Below, piece by piece: positions 1-9,799 of a DNA stretch of 64,000 nt. The position numbers and the translations under genes were made by a program. The notes under the pieces were generated by a model that was not told where the DNA came from, searched no databases, and worked only from the letters and a program-made list of their open reading frames with translations. Position 1 is the stretch's first letter; every line of letters begins with the position of its first letter. The stretch is from Azospirillum lipoferum (GTDB lineage: Bacteria > Pseudomonadota > Alphaproteobacteria > Azospirillales > Azospirillaceae): contig NZ_JALJXJ010000010.1 of NCBI RefSeq assembly GCF_024170005.1, positions 124,001 to 188,000 on the forward strand, in the 5' to 3' direction.

Positions 1-1164
1 GAGGGGGACGTCCTCGAAAAAATCCGCGCCATCGTCGGTCCGGACGTGCCGGTCGGCGTCGAGATCGACCTGCATTGTCACCTGACCGAACGGATGCGGG
101 CGAATGCCGACGTCATCGTCGCCTTCAAGGAGTATCCGCACACCGACATCCCGGCACGGGCGCAGCAGCTTTACCGGCTGTGCAAAGCGGCGCAGCGCGG
201 CGAGATCAGGCCGGTGATGGCGCTCCACGATTGCCGGATGATCGGGGTCTGGCGTCCACCCTTCGAGCCGATGCGGTCGCTGGTGCAGGAGATGACCGAC
301 CAGGAGGGCCGGGACGGCATCCTGTCGGTTTCCTTCGGGCATGGCTTCCCCTGGGCCGACATTCCGGACGTCGGCGCCAAGATGCTGGTCGTGGCCGACG
401 GCGATCCGGACAAGGCCCGACAGGTCGCCGAGCGGTTCGCGCGCCGGATCTGGGACCTGCGCGACGTCACCCCCCAGCGCTACGACACCATCGACGAGGC
501 CATCGACATCGCTCTGGCCGTGACGTCCGCCGATGGCTCCCGGCCGGTGGTGCTGGCCGACGTGGCCGACAATGCCGGCGCCGGGGCACCGTCCGACAAC
601 ACCGCGATCCTTCACCGCCTGATCGCGCGCGGAATTTCCGGGGTGGCCAGCGGCTGCTACTGGGATCCGGTGGCGGTCGGCTTTTGCCTGGAAGCCGGCG
701 TCGGGGCGACGTTCGACCTGCGGGTCGGCGGCAAGACCGGCGTTGCTTCCGGCCTTCCCGCGGACCTGCGGGTCACCGTCATGGGACTGTCGGAAGACCA
801 TTCGCAGCGCTCCCTGGGCGGCGGGCGCTCCAGCTACGGCGCGAGCGCCTGGGTGCGCGGCTGCGAGCCGGGGAAAGGGAAGGGGATCGACTTGATCCTC
901 ACCTCGGTGCGCCAGCAGACCCACTCGCCGGAAGCCTTCACCGGCCTGGGCTGCACGCTCGACGACAAGCGGATCATCGTCGTCAAATCGATGCAGCATT
1001 TCTATACCGGCTTCGCGCCGCTTGCCGCCGACGTGCGCTATGTCGCGGCGCCGGGGGCGGTGGCGCCCGATTTCGCCTCGCTGCCCTACACCCGCCGCGC
1101 GCCGGATTACTGGCCGCGGGTCGCCGATCCGTTCTCCGCGCAGGGCGGCGGGGCCGGCTCGTGA
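1..1164 (+). CDS. M81 family metallopeptidase (MlrC/microcystinase C-like), 5' partial
   Basis: The reading frame is open from the first base, so the N-terminus lies outside the window and 387 residues are visible. The M81 family is named after MlrC, a zinc peptidase that finishes microcystin breakdown; most members have unknown peptide or amide substrates. The fragment begins with the family metal site: Asp23-x-His25 and His47 have the same spacing as Asp167, His169 and His191 of MlrC, which suggests roughly 140 residues are missing. The C-terminal MlrC domain with conserved GGK and STQRS-like stretches follows. The stop overlaps the GTG start of the EamA transporter gene, so the two are translationally coupled. 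The AbgB-like hydrolase downstream suggests one function in handling an amide-linked compound. The true substrate cannot be read from sequence. Confidence 0.85.
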   Translation, partial: EGDVLEKIRAIVGPDVPVGVEIDLHCHLTERMRANADVIVAFKEYPHTDIPARAQQLYRLCKAAQRGEIRPVMALHDCRMIGVWRPPFEPMRSLVQEMTDQEGRDGILSVSFGHGFPWADIPDVGAKMLVVADGDPDKARQVAERFARRIWDLRDVTPQRYDTIDEAIDIALAVTSADGSRPVVLADVADNAGAGAPSDNTAILHRLIARGISGVASGCYWDPVAVGFCLEAGVGATFDLRVGGKTGVASGLPADLRVTVMGLSEDHSQRSLGGGRSSYGASAWVRGCEPGKGKGIDLILTSVRQQTHSPEAFTGLGCTLDDKRIIVVKSMQHFYTGFAPLAADVRYVAAPGAVAPDFASLPYTRRAPDYWPRVADPFSAQGGGAGS

Positions 1165-2105
1165 GCTTCGCGTCCCGAAGCACGGTCGGGAGCGGTTCCC
1201 CGGCAGCGCCACGCCGGACCATGGCCGGTCAGGCCGTGTTGCTGATGATCGTCACCGCGGTCGTGATCCCGGTGCTGAACGCCACCGTGAAGTATCTCGG
1301 GGGCCGCTATCCGGTCGCCGAACTGCAATGGCTGCGCTATGCCGGCCATTTCCTGTTCATGCTGGTGGTCTTCCTGCCGCGCTACCGGTGGGCGCTGTTC
1401 CGCACGCGGCGGCCGGATTTGCAGGCGGCGCGCTCGGTGCTGTTCTGCGCCTCCTCCCTGATCATGTTCTATGCGTTGGAGCACACCCCGCTGGCGACCG
1501 CCACGGCGATCGGCTTCACCGCACCGCTGATGGTGACGGCGCTGGCGCCGCTTCTGCTGCGCGAAAAGGTCGGGCCGGTGCGGCTTTGCGCGGTGGTCGT
1601 CGGCTTCGTCGGGGCGCTGATCGTGGTGCGGCCGGGCTACAGCCCGCTGCACTGGTCGGCCGCCCTGATTTTCCTCAGCGCCATGACCTCGGCGTTGACG
1701 CAGATCCTGTCGCGCAAGCTCTCCGGACAGGATCCGTCCGCCACCTCCAGCACCTACATGGTGCTGCTGGGCTTCGTCCTCAGCAGCATCCCGGTTCCCT
1801 TCGTCTGGGTGCCGCCGGCCGACCTCCGCGACGCCGTTCTGTTTCTGGCGCTCGGCACGCTCGGCGGGGTCGGTCACTATTGCCTGGTCCGCGCCTTCGA
1901 GGTGGCGCCAGCACCCTTCGTCGCCCCCTTCATCTATTTGCAGATCTTCGGCGCCGCCGTGCTGAGCTGGCTGGCCTTCGGACAGCTGCCCGATCTTTGG
2001 ACCTGGGTCGGATCGGCCGTGATCATTGCCAGCGGCATCGTGGTCCTGCTGCGCGAAAGGCGGCGCGGCAGCACGGTCGCAGCGCAGGCCACCGGCGATG
2101 ATTGA
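1161..2105 (+). CDS. EamA/DMT-superfamily transporter
   Basis: This is an inner-membrane protein of the drug/metabolite transporter superfamily, with two EamA repeats and about ten hydrophobic segments spread over the protein. Such carriers usually export metabolites or amino acids. The GTG at 1161 overlaps the upstream stop in a GTGA arrangement and gives 314 residues; an ATG at 1221 would give 294 residues starting just before the first membrane segment and is the main alternative. The C-terminus ends in a basic RERRRG-type cytosolic tail, as is common in the family. Sitting between a peptidase and an amidohydrolase, it may export a product of their reactions, but that is inference. Confidence 0.85.
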   Translation: MSFASRSTVGSGSPAAPRRTMAGQAVLLMIVTAVVIPVLNATVKYLGGRYPVAELQWLRYAGHFLFMLVVFLPRYRWALFRTRRPDLQAARSVLFCASSLIMFYALEHTPLATATAIGFTAPLMVTALAPLLLREKVGPVRLCAVVVGFVGALIVVRPGYSPLHWSAALIFLSAMTSALTQILSRKLSGQDPSATSSTYMVLLGFVLSSIPVPFVWVPPADLRDAVLFLALGTLGGVGHYCLVRAFEVAPAPFVAPFIYLQIFGAAVLSWLAFGQLPDLWTWVGSAVIIASGIVVLLRERRRGSTVAAQATGDD

Positions 2106-2163
2106 CCGCAACGACTGACCGGTTTCGCGGCTTCCCTTCGATGATTTTGAAAGGATGTTCACC

Positions 2164-3624
2164 ATGAACAGCAGCCTGTCCAATACGACCTCTCTGCGCA
2201 CCGCCATCCTGGAGGCCGTGGACTCGAAGGCCCCGGCCTTTCATGACCTCTCCGACCGGATCTGGGGATATGCCGAACTCGGCTATTGCGAGTTCAAGTC
2301 GATGGAGGCGCAGATCGAGGCCCTGGCGGCCGAGGGCTTCCGGATCACCCGCAATGTCGGCGGGGTGCCGACCGCCTTCATGGCCGAAGCCGGATCCGAC
2401 GGGCCGGTGGTGGCGCTGCTCGGCGAGTTCGATGCCCTGGCCGGCCTCAGCCAGGTCGCCGGCGCCACCGCGCCGCAGGCGGAAGTCGCCGAGGCGCCGG
2501 GGCACGGCTGCGGGCATAATCTGCTGGGCTCCGGCGCGGCGCTTGGCGCTGCCGCCCTTGCGGCGGCCCTGACCCGCGAAGGCCTGCCCGGCCGGGTGCG
2601 GTATTACGGCTGCCCGGCGGAGGAGGGCGGCGGCGGCAAGGCCTTCATGGCGCGCGGCGGCGCCTTCGACGATGTCGATCTCGCCCTGACCTGGCATCCG
2701 GCGGCCTATACCGGGATGAATTTCGCCGACACCCTGGCCTTCCTCCAGGCTTCGGTGCGCTTCACCGGGCGGGCGGCTCACGCCGGCCTGTCGCCGCATC
2801 TCGGCCGCAGCGCGCTCGATGCGGTCGAGCTGATGAATGTCGGCGTCAACTACATGCGCGAGCACATGATCCCGGAGGCCCGCGTCCATTACGCCTACCG
2901 CGATGCCGGCGGCTGCGCCGCCAACGTCGTCCAGGCGAATGCGGAGATCGCCTACGTCGTTCGCGCCCCCGACCTCGATCAGCTCTGGCAGCTGTTCGAG
3001 CGTGTGAAGAAGATCGCGGAAGGCGCCGCCCTGATGACGGAGACGACGGTGGAGGTGCGGGTCGAGTCCGGCATGTCCAACGTGCTGCTCAACCGTACCC
3101 TGGGCGACGCCCTGTATCGCCGCATGCAGGATGTCGGGGGCGTCCGGTTCGACGAGGATGATTTCAGGACGGCGCAGGCCTTCATGGAAACCCTCTCGGC
3201 GGAGGATCTCCGGCATGTCCGCACCAAGGGATTCGGTTCCGGCGCAGGGCCGGAGCGCAGCCTGCACGACGGTGTGGCGCCGTTCGACGGCACCCGCACG
3301 CGCAATTTCGGCTCGACCGACGTCGGCGACGTCAGCTGGGTGGTGCCGACCGCGCAGTTCTGGGGCGCGACCTGTGCGATGGGCACGCCGTTCCATTCCT
3401 GGCAGCTGGTCGCCCAGGGCAAGCTGCCGGGCGCACACAAGGGCATGACCAACGCGGCGTCGATCCTGGCGCTGACGGCGCTGGACGCCCTTGCCGATCC
3501 CGACCTGATCGCCAAGGCAAAGGAGGAGTTCCACACCCTCACCGGTGGCCGTCCCTACCAGTGCCCGGTCCCGGCGGATGTCCAGCCGCCGCTTCAGGCG
3601 CCACTTCAGGCGACGGCGGCCTGA
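2164..3624 (+). CDS. M20 family amidohydrolase, AbgB-like
   Basis: This is a cytosolic metallo-amidohydrolase of the M20D branch, related to subunit B of p-aminobenzoyl-glutamate hydrolase (AbgB) and to indole-acetyl-amino-acid hydrolases. The family motifs are intact: GHGCGHN near residue 115, PAEEGGGGK near 155, a WHP near 180, and an FHSWQ near 405 with the C-terminal metal histidine. A dimerisation lid domain lies between them. I prefer the ATG at 2164 because AAAGGA lies eight bases before it; an ATG at 2155 in the same frame is too close to that site. It is followed after 18 bases by a D-2-hydroxyacid dehydrogenase, so the acid released by hydrolysis could be reduced or oxidised next. 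The substrate is not known. Confidence 0.88.
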   Translation: MNSSLSNTTSLRTAILEAVDSKAPAFHDLSDRIWGYAELGYCEFKSMEAQIEALAAEGFRITRNVGGVPTAFMAEAGSDGPVVALLGEFDALAGLSQVAGATAPQAEVAEAPGHGCGHNLLGSGAALGAAALAAALTREGLPGRVRYYGCPAEEGGGGKAFMARGGAFDDVDLALTWHPAAYTGMNFADTLAFLQASVRFTGRAAHAGLSPHLGRSALDAVELMNVGVNYMREHMIPEARVHYAYRDAGGCAANVVQANAEIAYVVRAPDLDQLWQLFERVKKIAEGAALMTETTVEVRVESGMSNVLLNRTLGDALYRRMQDVGGVRFDEDDFRTAQAFMETLSAEDLRHVRTKGFGSGAGPERSLHDGVAPFDGTRTRNFGSTDVGDVSWVVPTAQFWGATCAMGTPFHSWQLVAQGKLPGAHKGMTNAASILALTALDALADPDLIAKAKEEFHTLTGGRPYQCPVPADVQPPLQAPLQATAA

Positions 3625-3642
3625 GGGCGGAAGGACGGATCG

Positions 3643-4608
3643 ATGCACAGGATCGTCTTTCTCGACCGCGCCACCCTGGCGCCGCAGATCCGTCTGCGGC
3701 GCCCCTCCTTCGACCATCGGCTGGTGGAGCATGCGCGGACCCGTCCCGCCGAGGTCGCGGAGCGTCTTTCCGGCGCGTCCATCGCGATCACCAACAAGGT
3801 GCCGGTCACGGCGGAGACACTGGCGCTCCTGCCGGACCTGAAGCTGATCGCGGTCGCGGCGACGGGCACCGATTGCGTGGACAGGCAGGCCTGCCGGGAC
3901 CGCGGCATCGCCGTCGCGAATATCCGCGGCTATGCCGTCAACACGGTTCCGGAACATACCTTCGCGCTGATCCTGGCTCTTCGCAGGAGCCTCGTCGGTT
4001 TCCGCCAGGACGTGCTGGCCGGCGCCTGGCAGCAGGCCGGGCAGTTCTGCTTCTTCAACCACCCGATCCGCGACCTTCGCGGCGCCCGGATCGGGATCGT
4101 CGGGGAAGGGGTGCTGGGCCAGCGGGTGGCGGCGATCGCCGCCGCCTTCGGCATGGTCCCGCTGTTCGCCGCCCATAAGGGCGCAAGCGGTCTCGGCCCC
4201 CTCTACACCCCCTGGGAGGAGATGCTGGAAACCAGCGACGTCATCACCCTGCACTGTCCGCTGACCGCCGCGACGCGCGGCATGATCGGACTGCCGGAGT
4301 TCCGCCGCATGAGCCGCCGGCCCCTGCTGATCAACACCGCGCGCGGCGGTCTGGTCGTCGAGGAGGATTTGGTGGCGGCGCTGGAGGACGGGCTGATCGG
4401 CGGGGTCGGTTTCGACGTCGCGGAGGTCGAACCGCCGGATCCGTCGAGCCCGCTGATGCGGATCGCCGGGCGTCCGGACGTGATCGTTACGCCGCATGTC
4501 GCCTGGGCATCGGACGAGGCGCAACAGACGCTGGCGGATCAGCTGATCGACAATATCGAGAACTTCGTCGCCGGCAAACCAAGCAATCTGGTGGGTGGCG
4601 CCTATTGA
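3643..4608 (+). CDS. D-2-hydroxyacid dehydrogenase (NAD(P)-dependent)
   Basis: This 321-residue enzyme belongs to the D-isomer-specific 2-hydroxyacid dehydrogenases, which interconvert 2-oxo acids and D-2-hydroxy acids such as glyoxylate/glycolate or hydroxypyruvate/glycerate. The Rossmann core has a GxGxxG-type loop (GIVGEGVLG near residue 150). The catalytic triad is visible as the Arg of NTARGGLV, the Glu of DVAEVEPP and the His of TPHVAW near the end. The gene follows the amidohydrolase by 18 bases, with a GGAAGGA site before its ATG, and is probably the last gene of that operon. Glycerate-type and phosphoglycerate-type members cannot be separated from sequence alone. Confidence 0.9.
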   Translation: MHRIVFLDRATLAPQIRLRRPSFDHRLVEHARTRPAEVAERLSGASIAITNKVPVTAETLALLPDLKLIAVAATGTDCVDRQACRDRGIAVANIRGYAVNTVPEHTFALILALRRSLVGFRQDVLAGAWQQAGQFCFFNHPIRDLRGARIGIVGEGVLGQRVAAIAAAFGMVPLFAAHKGASGLGPLYTPWEEMLETSDVITLHCPLTAATRGMIGLPEFRRMSRRPLLINTARGGLVVEEDLVAALEDGLIGGVGFDVAEVEPPDPSSPLMRIAGRPDVIVTPHVAWASDEAQQTLADQLIDNIENFVAGKPSNLVGGAY

Positions 4609-4712
4609 CCAGATGCCTTTGGCGGCCGTTCCCGTAAGTGTCGCGTAATAGTCCCTGAACTAGCGTCCGACCAGGCCATGCAATGGTCCTATGCTCGTTC
4701 AAGGAAAAACGA

Positions 4713-5579
4713 ATGCCGCAACTCGCTTCCCGCTGCCTCCCGCGGCGCCCCCGGTCCATGGCCCGACTGCGTCCGGGGGCCGCCGGCCTGCTCGGCCTGT
4801 GTGGCGCCCTCCTGTCCGTGCCGGCCGGCGCCGCCGATTTCTGGGACCTCGACTGGCTCGTCGGCACCGCAGGGGAACCGGCCACGGTCACGCTCGGGGT
4901 GGGGGGCATCCTGCGTCCCGATTACGAAGGCGCTAGGCACATGGGCGTCGATCCGGTTCCCGTCATCGAGATCGACAAGCTGTTCCATGGCCGTCTCTTC
5001 CTCTCGACCGTCGATGGGGTCGGCGTCAATCTGCTGTCCGAGGGGCCGTTGAAGCTCAAAGCCGCGGTAAATTACAGCGGCGGCCGGGACAGCGGCGACA
5101 ACGACCGGCTGCGCGGCCTGGACGACATCGAGGGAGCGGCCGTCGTCTCGGCCAAGCTGTCCTACGACCTCGACCCGGTCACCACCACGCTGGACGTCAC
5201 CCACCGGTTCGGATCCGATTCCGGAACGCAATTCGTCCTCGGGGCCGCCTACGGCTTTTCGCCGATCCGCGATCTGAAACTCTCCCTTGGGGGCCGGGTC
5301 AGCTTTGCCGACGGCCGCTACCAGAACGCCTTCTTCGGGGTCGGCGACAGGGAGGCGGCGCGTGCGACGGCACTTGGCAACCCCATGACGGCCTACAAGG
5401 CCGAGGGCGGCTTTCATGACGTCGGCCTGAAGCTCAGCGGCACCTACAGCCTGTCCGACAGCTGGCTGCTGAGCGGAGCGGTCGGCGCCACCCTTCTGGT
5501 CGGCGACGCCGCCGACAGCCCGCTGACGGAGCGCAAGCTCCAGCCGACCGCCTATCTCGGCCTGGCGTACCGTTTCTGA
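4713..5579 (+). CDS. MipA/OmpV family outer membrane protein
   Basis: This 288-residue precursor has an arginine-rich N-terminus, a hydrophobic stretch and an Ala-rich cleavage region ending near AGAAD, as expected for Sec export. The mature part shows the alternating amphipathic strands and the glycine-rich 'GVGGILRPDYEGARHMGVDPVP'-type opening typical of MipA/OmpV barrels (shown here only in part: PDYEGA then VDPVPVIEI). It ends in a C-terminal aromatic (YRF), the usual barrel-assembly signal. MipA proteins act as scaffolds for murein enzymes or as drug-response porins. The ATG at 4713 has AAGGA seven bases upstream and is preferred over one at 4683. The RND pump and two-component genes follow closely, so it is probably co-regulated with them. 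Confidence 0.87.
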   Translation: MPQLASRCLPRRPRSMARLRPGAAGLLGLCGALLSVPAGAADFWDLDWLVGTAGEPATVTLGVGGILRPDYEGARHMGVDPVPVIEIDKLFHGRLFLSTVDGVGVNLLSEGPLKLKAAVNYSGGRDSGDNDRLRGLDDIEGAAVVSAKLSYDLDPVTTTLDVTHRFGSDSGTQFVLGAAYGFSPIRDLKLSLGGRVSFADGRYQNAFFGVGDREAARATALGNPMTAYKAEGGFHDVGLKLSGTYSLSDSWLLSGAVGATLLVGDAADSPLTERKLQPTAYLGLAYRF

Positions 5580-5598
5580 CGGCCGCCGGATCGCCATC

Positions 5599-6786
5599 AT
5601 GATGAACGAAGCCAAGCATGCGGCCGGACGCCCGGCTCTGCCGGAGATGGCCTTCCCGGCCCCAAGGCGGCGGCTATGGTTGCCGGTGCTCGGCGGTGGA
5701 TTGGCATTGGCCGGCCTTGCGGCGGGAACGCTGACCCTGTCGCAACCGGCCGCCGTCGTGGCACCGGCCGCAGCACCGGCTCCTACGGGATTGACGGTCG
5801 GGCTGGCCACCGTCACGCCGGTGGACTGGCCTCTGCAGATCAGGGCCGACGGTCCGATCGAGGCTTGGCAGGAGGCGACCGTCGCCACGGCGGTTGCCGG
5901 ATTGCCGCTGGTCGGGCTGGAGGCCCGGCTCGGCCAGCGGGTGCGCAAAGGCCAGCGCCTTGCCCAGTATGATGTCGCCAGCCTGCTTGCGGATCGGGCC
6001 TTTCTCGATGCCGAACTGGCGCAGGCCAAGGCCGCCCTTGCCGAGGCAGAGGCCAACCTGCGTCGGGCCGAACGGCTCGCCGGGACCAGCACGCTCAGCG
6101 AGAAGTCCCTGATGGAGGCCCGGACCCAGGCCGCGACCCGACGGGCGCAGGTGGCGGCGGCGGAGGCGCGGCTTGCCACCGTCCGCCTGCAGATCGAGCG
6201 CGCCAGCATCCTGTCGCCGGCGGACGGCACGATCAGCGCCCGGCCGGCCCGGCTGGGAGCGGTCAGCGCGAGCGGCGAGGAGCTGTTCCGGCTGATCGTG
6301 GACGACCGGCTGGAGTGGCGGGCCCAGCTCACCGTCGAGCAGGCCGGCGGCACGGCCGCCGGCCAGGCGGTGGAGGTGACGCTCCCGGACGGCGGCAAGG
6401 CCGCCGGGCGGCTGCGCGAGCTGGCGCCGATCGTGGATGGAAACACGCGCCTCCTGACCGCCTTCGTCGATCTGCATCCGGGGAGCGGCGCCCGTGCCGG
6501 CATGTATGTGACCGGCGACATTCAGCGACGGCCGGCGACCGTGCTGGTGGCACCGGCGGAAAGCGTCGTCGTGCGTGACGGCCGCAGCTATCTGTTTCGC
6601 CTCGACCGCGATGCGGGAACCGCCGTCGCCGAGCTGCAACCGGTCGTCACCGGACGACAGCGCGACGGCCGCATCGAGATTGTCCTGGGCGCACGCTCGG
6701 GCGACCGGGTGGCGGCCGAAGGGGCGGGTTTCCTCGAACCGGGCCAGAACGTCCGTGTCGTGCCGCCGGCGGGGGAAAAGCCATGA
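5599..6786 (+). CDS. RND efflux periplasmic adaptor (membrane fusion protein)
   Basis: This 395-residue protein is the adaptor that links an inner-membrane RND pump to an outer membrane channel. An N-terminal anchor or signal sequence lies near residues 28-50. A split biotinyl-lipoyl domain follows, flanking a long alanine-rich coiled-coil hairpin (about residues 125-205), then beta-barrel and membrane-proximal domains. The stop codon overlaps the ATG of the pump gene by four bases, so the two proteins should be made together. No outer membrane factor of the TolC type is encoded nearby, so a channel elsewhere in the genome must be used unless MipA has a part in this. Confidence 0.92.
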   Translation: MMNEAKHAAGRPALPEMAFPAPRRRLWLPVLGGGLALAGLAAGTLTLSQPAAVVAPAAAPAPTGLTVGLATVTPVDWPLQIRADGPIEAWQEATVATAVAGLPLVGLEARLGQRVRKGQRLAQYDVASLLADRAFLDAELAQAKAALAEAEANLRRAERLAGTSTLSEKSLMEARTQAATRRAQVAAAEARLATVRLQIERASILSPADGTISARPARLGAVSASGEELFRLIVDDRLEWRAQLTVEQAGGTAAGQAVEVTLPDGGKAAGRLRELAPIVDGNTRLLTAFVDLHPGSGARAGMYVTGDIQRRPATVLVAPAESVVVRDGRSYLFRLDRDAGTAVAELQPVVTGRQRDGRIEIVLGARSGDRVAAEGAGFLEPGQNVRVVPPAGEKP

Positions 6787-9700
6787 GCATCGCCACCTGG
6801 AGCGTCGACAATCCGCTGCCGTCGCTGTTGCTGTTCGCCGCCCTGTCGTTGGCGGGCCTGTGGAGCTTTCACGCGCTGCCGGTCGAGAGCCTGCCCAGCG
6901 TCGAGGTCCCGACCGTCGAGATCACGCTGCGTCAGGCCGGCGCGGCGCCGGCCCGCCTCGAAGCCGCCGTCGCCCGGCCGGTCGAGGACCAGATCGCCAC
7001 GCTGGAGGGGGTCAAGCACGTCGCCACCACGATCCGCGACAGCGAGATCCGCCTCTCCGTCACCTTCGAGCTTTCGAAGTCGCTGACGAAGGCCCTCGCC
7101 AATTGCAAGGACGCCATCGACCGCGTCCGCCCCGACCTGCCGCCGGAATTGGAGGCGCCGGAGGTCATTGCCGCCGCCATCGACGACGATCCCGTCGTGA
7201 CCTACGCCCTGGAGGCGCCCGGCCTCACCCAGGAGGAACTGTCGTGGTTCGTCGACGACAGGCTGGCCAGGGCGTTGCGCCGGTTGCCCGGCGTCGGCCG
7301 TGTCGAGCGGGTGGGCGATAGCGACCGCGAGGTCCGGCTGGAGCTGGATCCGCAACGGCTTGCCGGGCTCGGCCTGACCGTCGCGACGGTCTCCACCGCG
7401 CTTGCCGCGATGCAGCAGGACATCTCCGGCGGCCTGCTTCGGCTGGGGATGGTGGAGCGGCGGCTGCGGGCCACGCCCGGCCTCCGCCAGCCGGCCGAGA
7501 TCGGCAGCCTTGCGCTGCCCCTGGGCGACGGGCGCCATATCACGCTGTCGCAGATCGCCACCATCCGGGATGGCGTCGCCGAGCCGCGATCGACGGCGCT
7601 GCTCGACGGCCGGCCGGCCGTCGGCCTGCGCGTCTACCGCGCCCGCAGCGCCGACGTGGTGTCCATGGCGCAGAGCGTGGCTGCCGAGGTCGAACGGATT
7701 CGTCAGGCGGACGGCCGGATCGGCGTGACCTTGCTGACCGACCGCGCCGCCCACGCCCGCGAACAGTTCGACGGTGCCATGGCCATGCTCTACGAGGGGG
7801 CGGCGCTGGCGGTGTTCGTGGTCTGGCTGTTCCTGCGGGACTGGCGCGCCACCTGGATCGCCGCCTGCGCGCTGCCGCTGTCGATCCTGCCGACCTTTCT
7901 CATGCTGCGATGGGTCGGCTACAGCATGAACATGCTGACGCTGCTGGCCCTGTCGGTAGTGGTGGGGATTCTCGTCGACGATGCCATCGTCGAAGTGGAG
8001 AACATCGAACGCCACGCCCGTCTGGGGAAGACCGGACGGCAGGCCACCGTCGACGCCGTCGCCGAGATCGCGCTGGCGGTGGCGGCGACCACCATGACGA
8101 TCGTCGTCGTCTTCGTTCCCACGGCGCTGATGGATGGCGTTCCCGGCCTCTTCTTTCAGCAGTTCGGCTGGACCGCCGTGGCGGCGGTGCTGGCGTCGCT
8201 GCTCGTCGCCCGGCTGCTGACCCCCGTCATGGCCAGCCGGATGCTGAAGCCGCATGGCCGCCCAGGCCGTGCGGAAGGCCGGGTGATGACGGCCTATCTC
8301 GGCTGCGCCGGCTGGTGCCTCGGACACCGGGCAATCACGCTTCTGTTGGCTCTGCTCGTCCTGCTCGGCTCCGCGTCGCTGCTTCCCATGCTCAGCACCG
8401 GCTTTCTCCCGGCTGCCGACGAAGGCTATGCGGAGATGACCTTCGAACTGCCGCCGGGAAGCAGTCTGGCCGCGTCGGTGGCGGTGGCGGAACGCAGCCG
8501 CCACGCGGCCATGACCGTCCCCGGCGTGGCCCGCGTCTTCGCCGCAGTCGGCGAGGGCGGTTCGGCCGACGGGGTCCGGCGCGGCACGCTCACCCTGCTG
8601 TTCAGCCCGCCCGGCCAGCGGCCCGTCCGGGAGGTCCTGGAACGGCAGGTGAGGGCCGCCGTGCTCCCGGTGCCCGGTGCGCGCTTTTCGCTCGGCGCCG
8701 ACCAGATGAAGCTCATCGCGACCGGCAACGACGCGGCGGCGCTCATAGCCACGGCCGGAACGATGGCCCAGCAGTTGCGTGAGGTGGGGGGGCTCGGCAA
8801 CGTCGTCTCGACGGCAAGCCTGGAGCGGCCGGAAATCCTCGTCAGGCCAAGGTTGCAGGCAATGGCGGAACTCGGGGTCGGCACCGCCGACCTTGCGGCC
8901 ACCTTGCGCTTCGCCACGACCGGCGATTTCGACGAGCGGCTCGCCAAGCTCTCGCTCGACCGCCGCGAGATCCGCATCCGGACGGTCCTGCCCGACGGCG
9001 TATCGCGCGACCTTGAGGCCCTGGCCGGGCTGCGGGTCGACGGACGCCACGGATTGGTGCCGCTTTCCGCCGTGGCGGAGCTGCTTCCCGCCGTCGGGCC
9101 GGCGCAGATCGACCGCTATGACCGCGAGCGCTTTGTCACCATCCAGGCCGATCTCGACGGGCTGTCCCTGGGGGATGCCCTGGCCGCGGCGCGCCTGCTG
9201 CCGGCCATGGCATCCTTGCCCGCCGGCATACGCTTCATCGAGACCGGGGACGCCGAAATCATGGGCGAGATGATGGCAGGGTTCGGCACCGCCATCCTGA
9301 TCGGGCTATTATCCATGTTCTGCGTGCTGGCGCTTCTGTTCCGGGATATCCTTCAGCCGGTCACCATCCTGTCGGCCCTGCCGCTGTCGCTCGGCGGTGC
9401 CTTGCTCGCCCTGGTGGTGACGGGGACCGAACTCAACGTGCCGTCGCTGATCGGGCTGATCCTGCTGATGGGTGTGGTGGCCAAGAACTCGATCCTGCTG
9501 GTGGAGCATGCCCTGGCCGAGCGGCGCGCCGGCGCCTGCGATCAGCGGGAGGCGCTGATGGAGGCCTGCCGCAGCCGGGCCCGGCCGATCGTGATGACGA
9601 CCTTGGCGATGATCGCCGGCATGCTGCCGATCGCGCTGGGGATCAGCGCCGATGCGTCCTTCCGGCAACCGATGGCGCTGGCGGTGATCGGCGGGCTGGC

Positions 9701-9797
9701 GAGTTCGACTCTGCTCAGCCTGGTCGTCGTCCCCGTGGTCTTCAGCTGCCTCGACGATCTCGGAGCGCTGTTGAGGCGCCGGTTTGCGGAGGTTTAG
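6783..9797 (+). CDS. RND efflux transporter permease (AcrB/MdtB superfamily)
   Basis: This 1004-residue proton-driven exporter has the full RND plan: a first membrane helix at residues 12-30, a periplasmic porter loop, helices 2-6, a cytosolic link, then a second repeat with a loop and helices 8-12. Motif A is present as VGILVDDAIVEVENIER near residue 400, which carries the Asp-Asp pair used in proton relay. The second half contains the matching 'LLMGVVAKNSILLVE' helix near 895. It resembles the hydrophobe/amphiphile efflux subgroup (HAE-1) more than metal pumps, because the heavy-metal-specific charged residues are not evident. It is slightly shorter than AcrB (1049). Substrate range is unknown; the adjoining two-component system probably controls it. 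Confidence 0.92.
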   Translation: MSIATWSVDNPLPSLLLFAALSLAGLWSFHALPVESLPSVEVPTVEITLRQAGAAPARLEAAVARPVEDQIATLEGVKHVATTIRDSEIRLSVTFELSKSLTKALANCKDAIDRVRPDLPPELEAPEVIAAAIDDDPVVTYALEAPGLTQEELSWFVDDRLARALRRLPGVGRVERVGDSDREVRLELDPQRLAGLGLTVATVSTALAAMQQDISGGLLRLGMVERRLRATPGLRQPAEIGSLALPLGDGRHITLSQIATIRDGVAEPRSTALLDGRPAVGLRVYRARSADVVSMAQSVAAEVERIRQADGRIGVTLLTDRAAHAREQFDGAMAMLYEGAALAVFVVWLFLRDWRATWIAACALPLSILPTFLMLRWVGYSMNMLTLLALSVVVGILVDDAIVEVENIERHARLGKTGRQATVDAVAEIALAVAATTMTIVVVFVPTALMDGVPGLFFQQFGWTAVAAVLASLLVARLLTPVMASRMLKPHGRPGRAEGRVMTAYLGCAGWCLGHRAITLLLALLVLLGSASLLPMLSTGFLPAADEGYAEMTFELPPGSSLAASVAVAERSRHAAMTVPGVARVFAAVGEGGSADGVRRGTLTLLFSPPGQRPVREVLERQVRAAVLPVPGARFSLGADQMKLIATGNDAAALIATAGTMAQQLREVGGLGNVVSTASLERPEILVRPRLQAMAELGVGTADLAATLRFATTGDFDERLAKLSLDRREIRIRTVLPDGVSRDLEALAGLRVDGRHGLVPLSAVAELLPAVGPAQIDRYDRERFVTIQADLDGLSLGDALAAARLLPAMASLPAGIRFIETGDAEIMGEMMAGFGTAILIGLLSMFCVLALLFRDILQPVTILSALPLSLGGALLALVVTGTELNVPSLIGLILLMGVVAKNSILLVEHALAERRAGACDQREALMEACRSRARPIVMTTLAMIAGMLPIALGISADASFRQPMALAVIGGLASSTLLSLVVVPVVFSCLDDLGALLRRRFAEV

Positions 9798-9799
9798 GA

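Noticed and set aside
2023-4524. Long antisense open frame of 833 codons opposite the M20 and dehydrogenase genes
   Set aside because: A typical shadow frame of GC-rich DNA: biased composition and no domain, while the plus-strand genes carry complete motifs.
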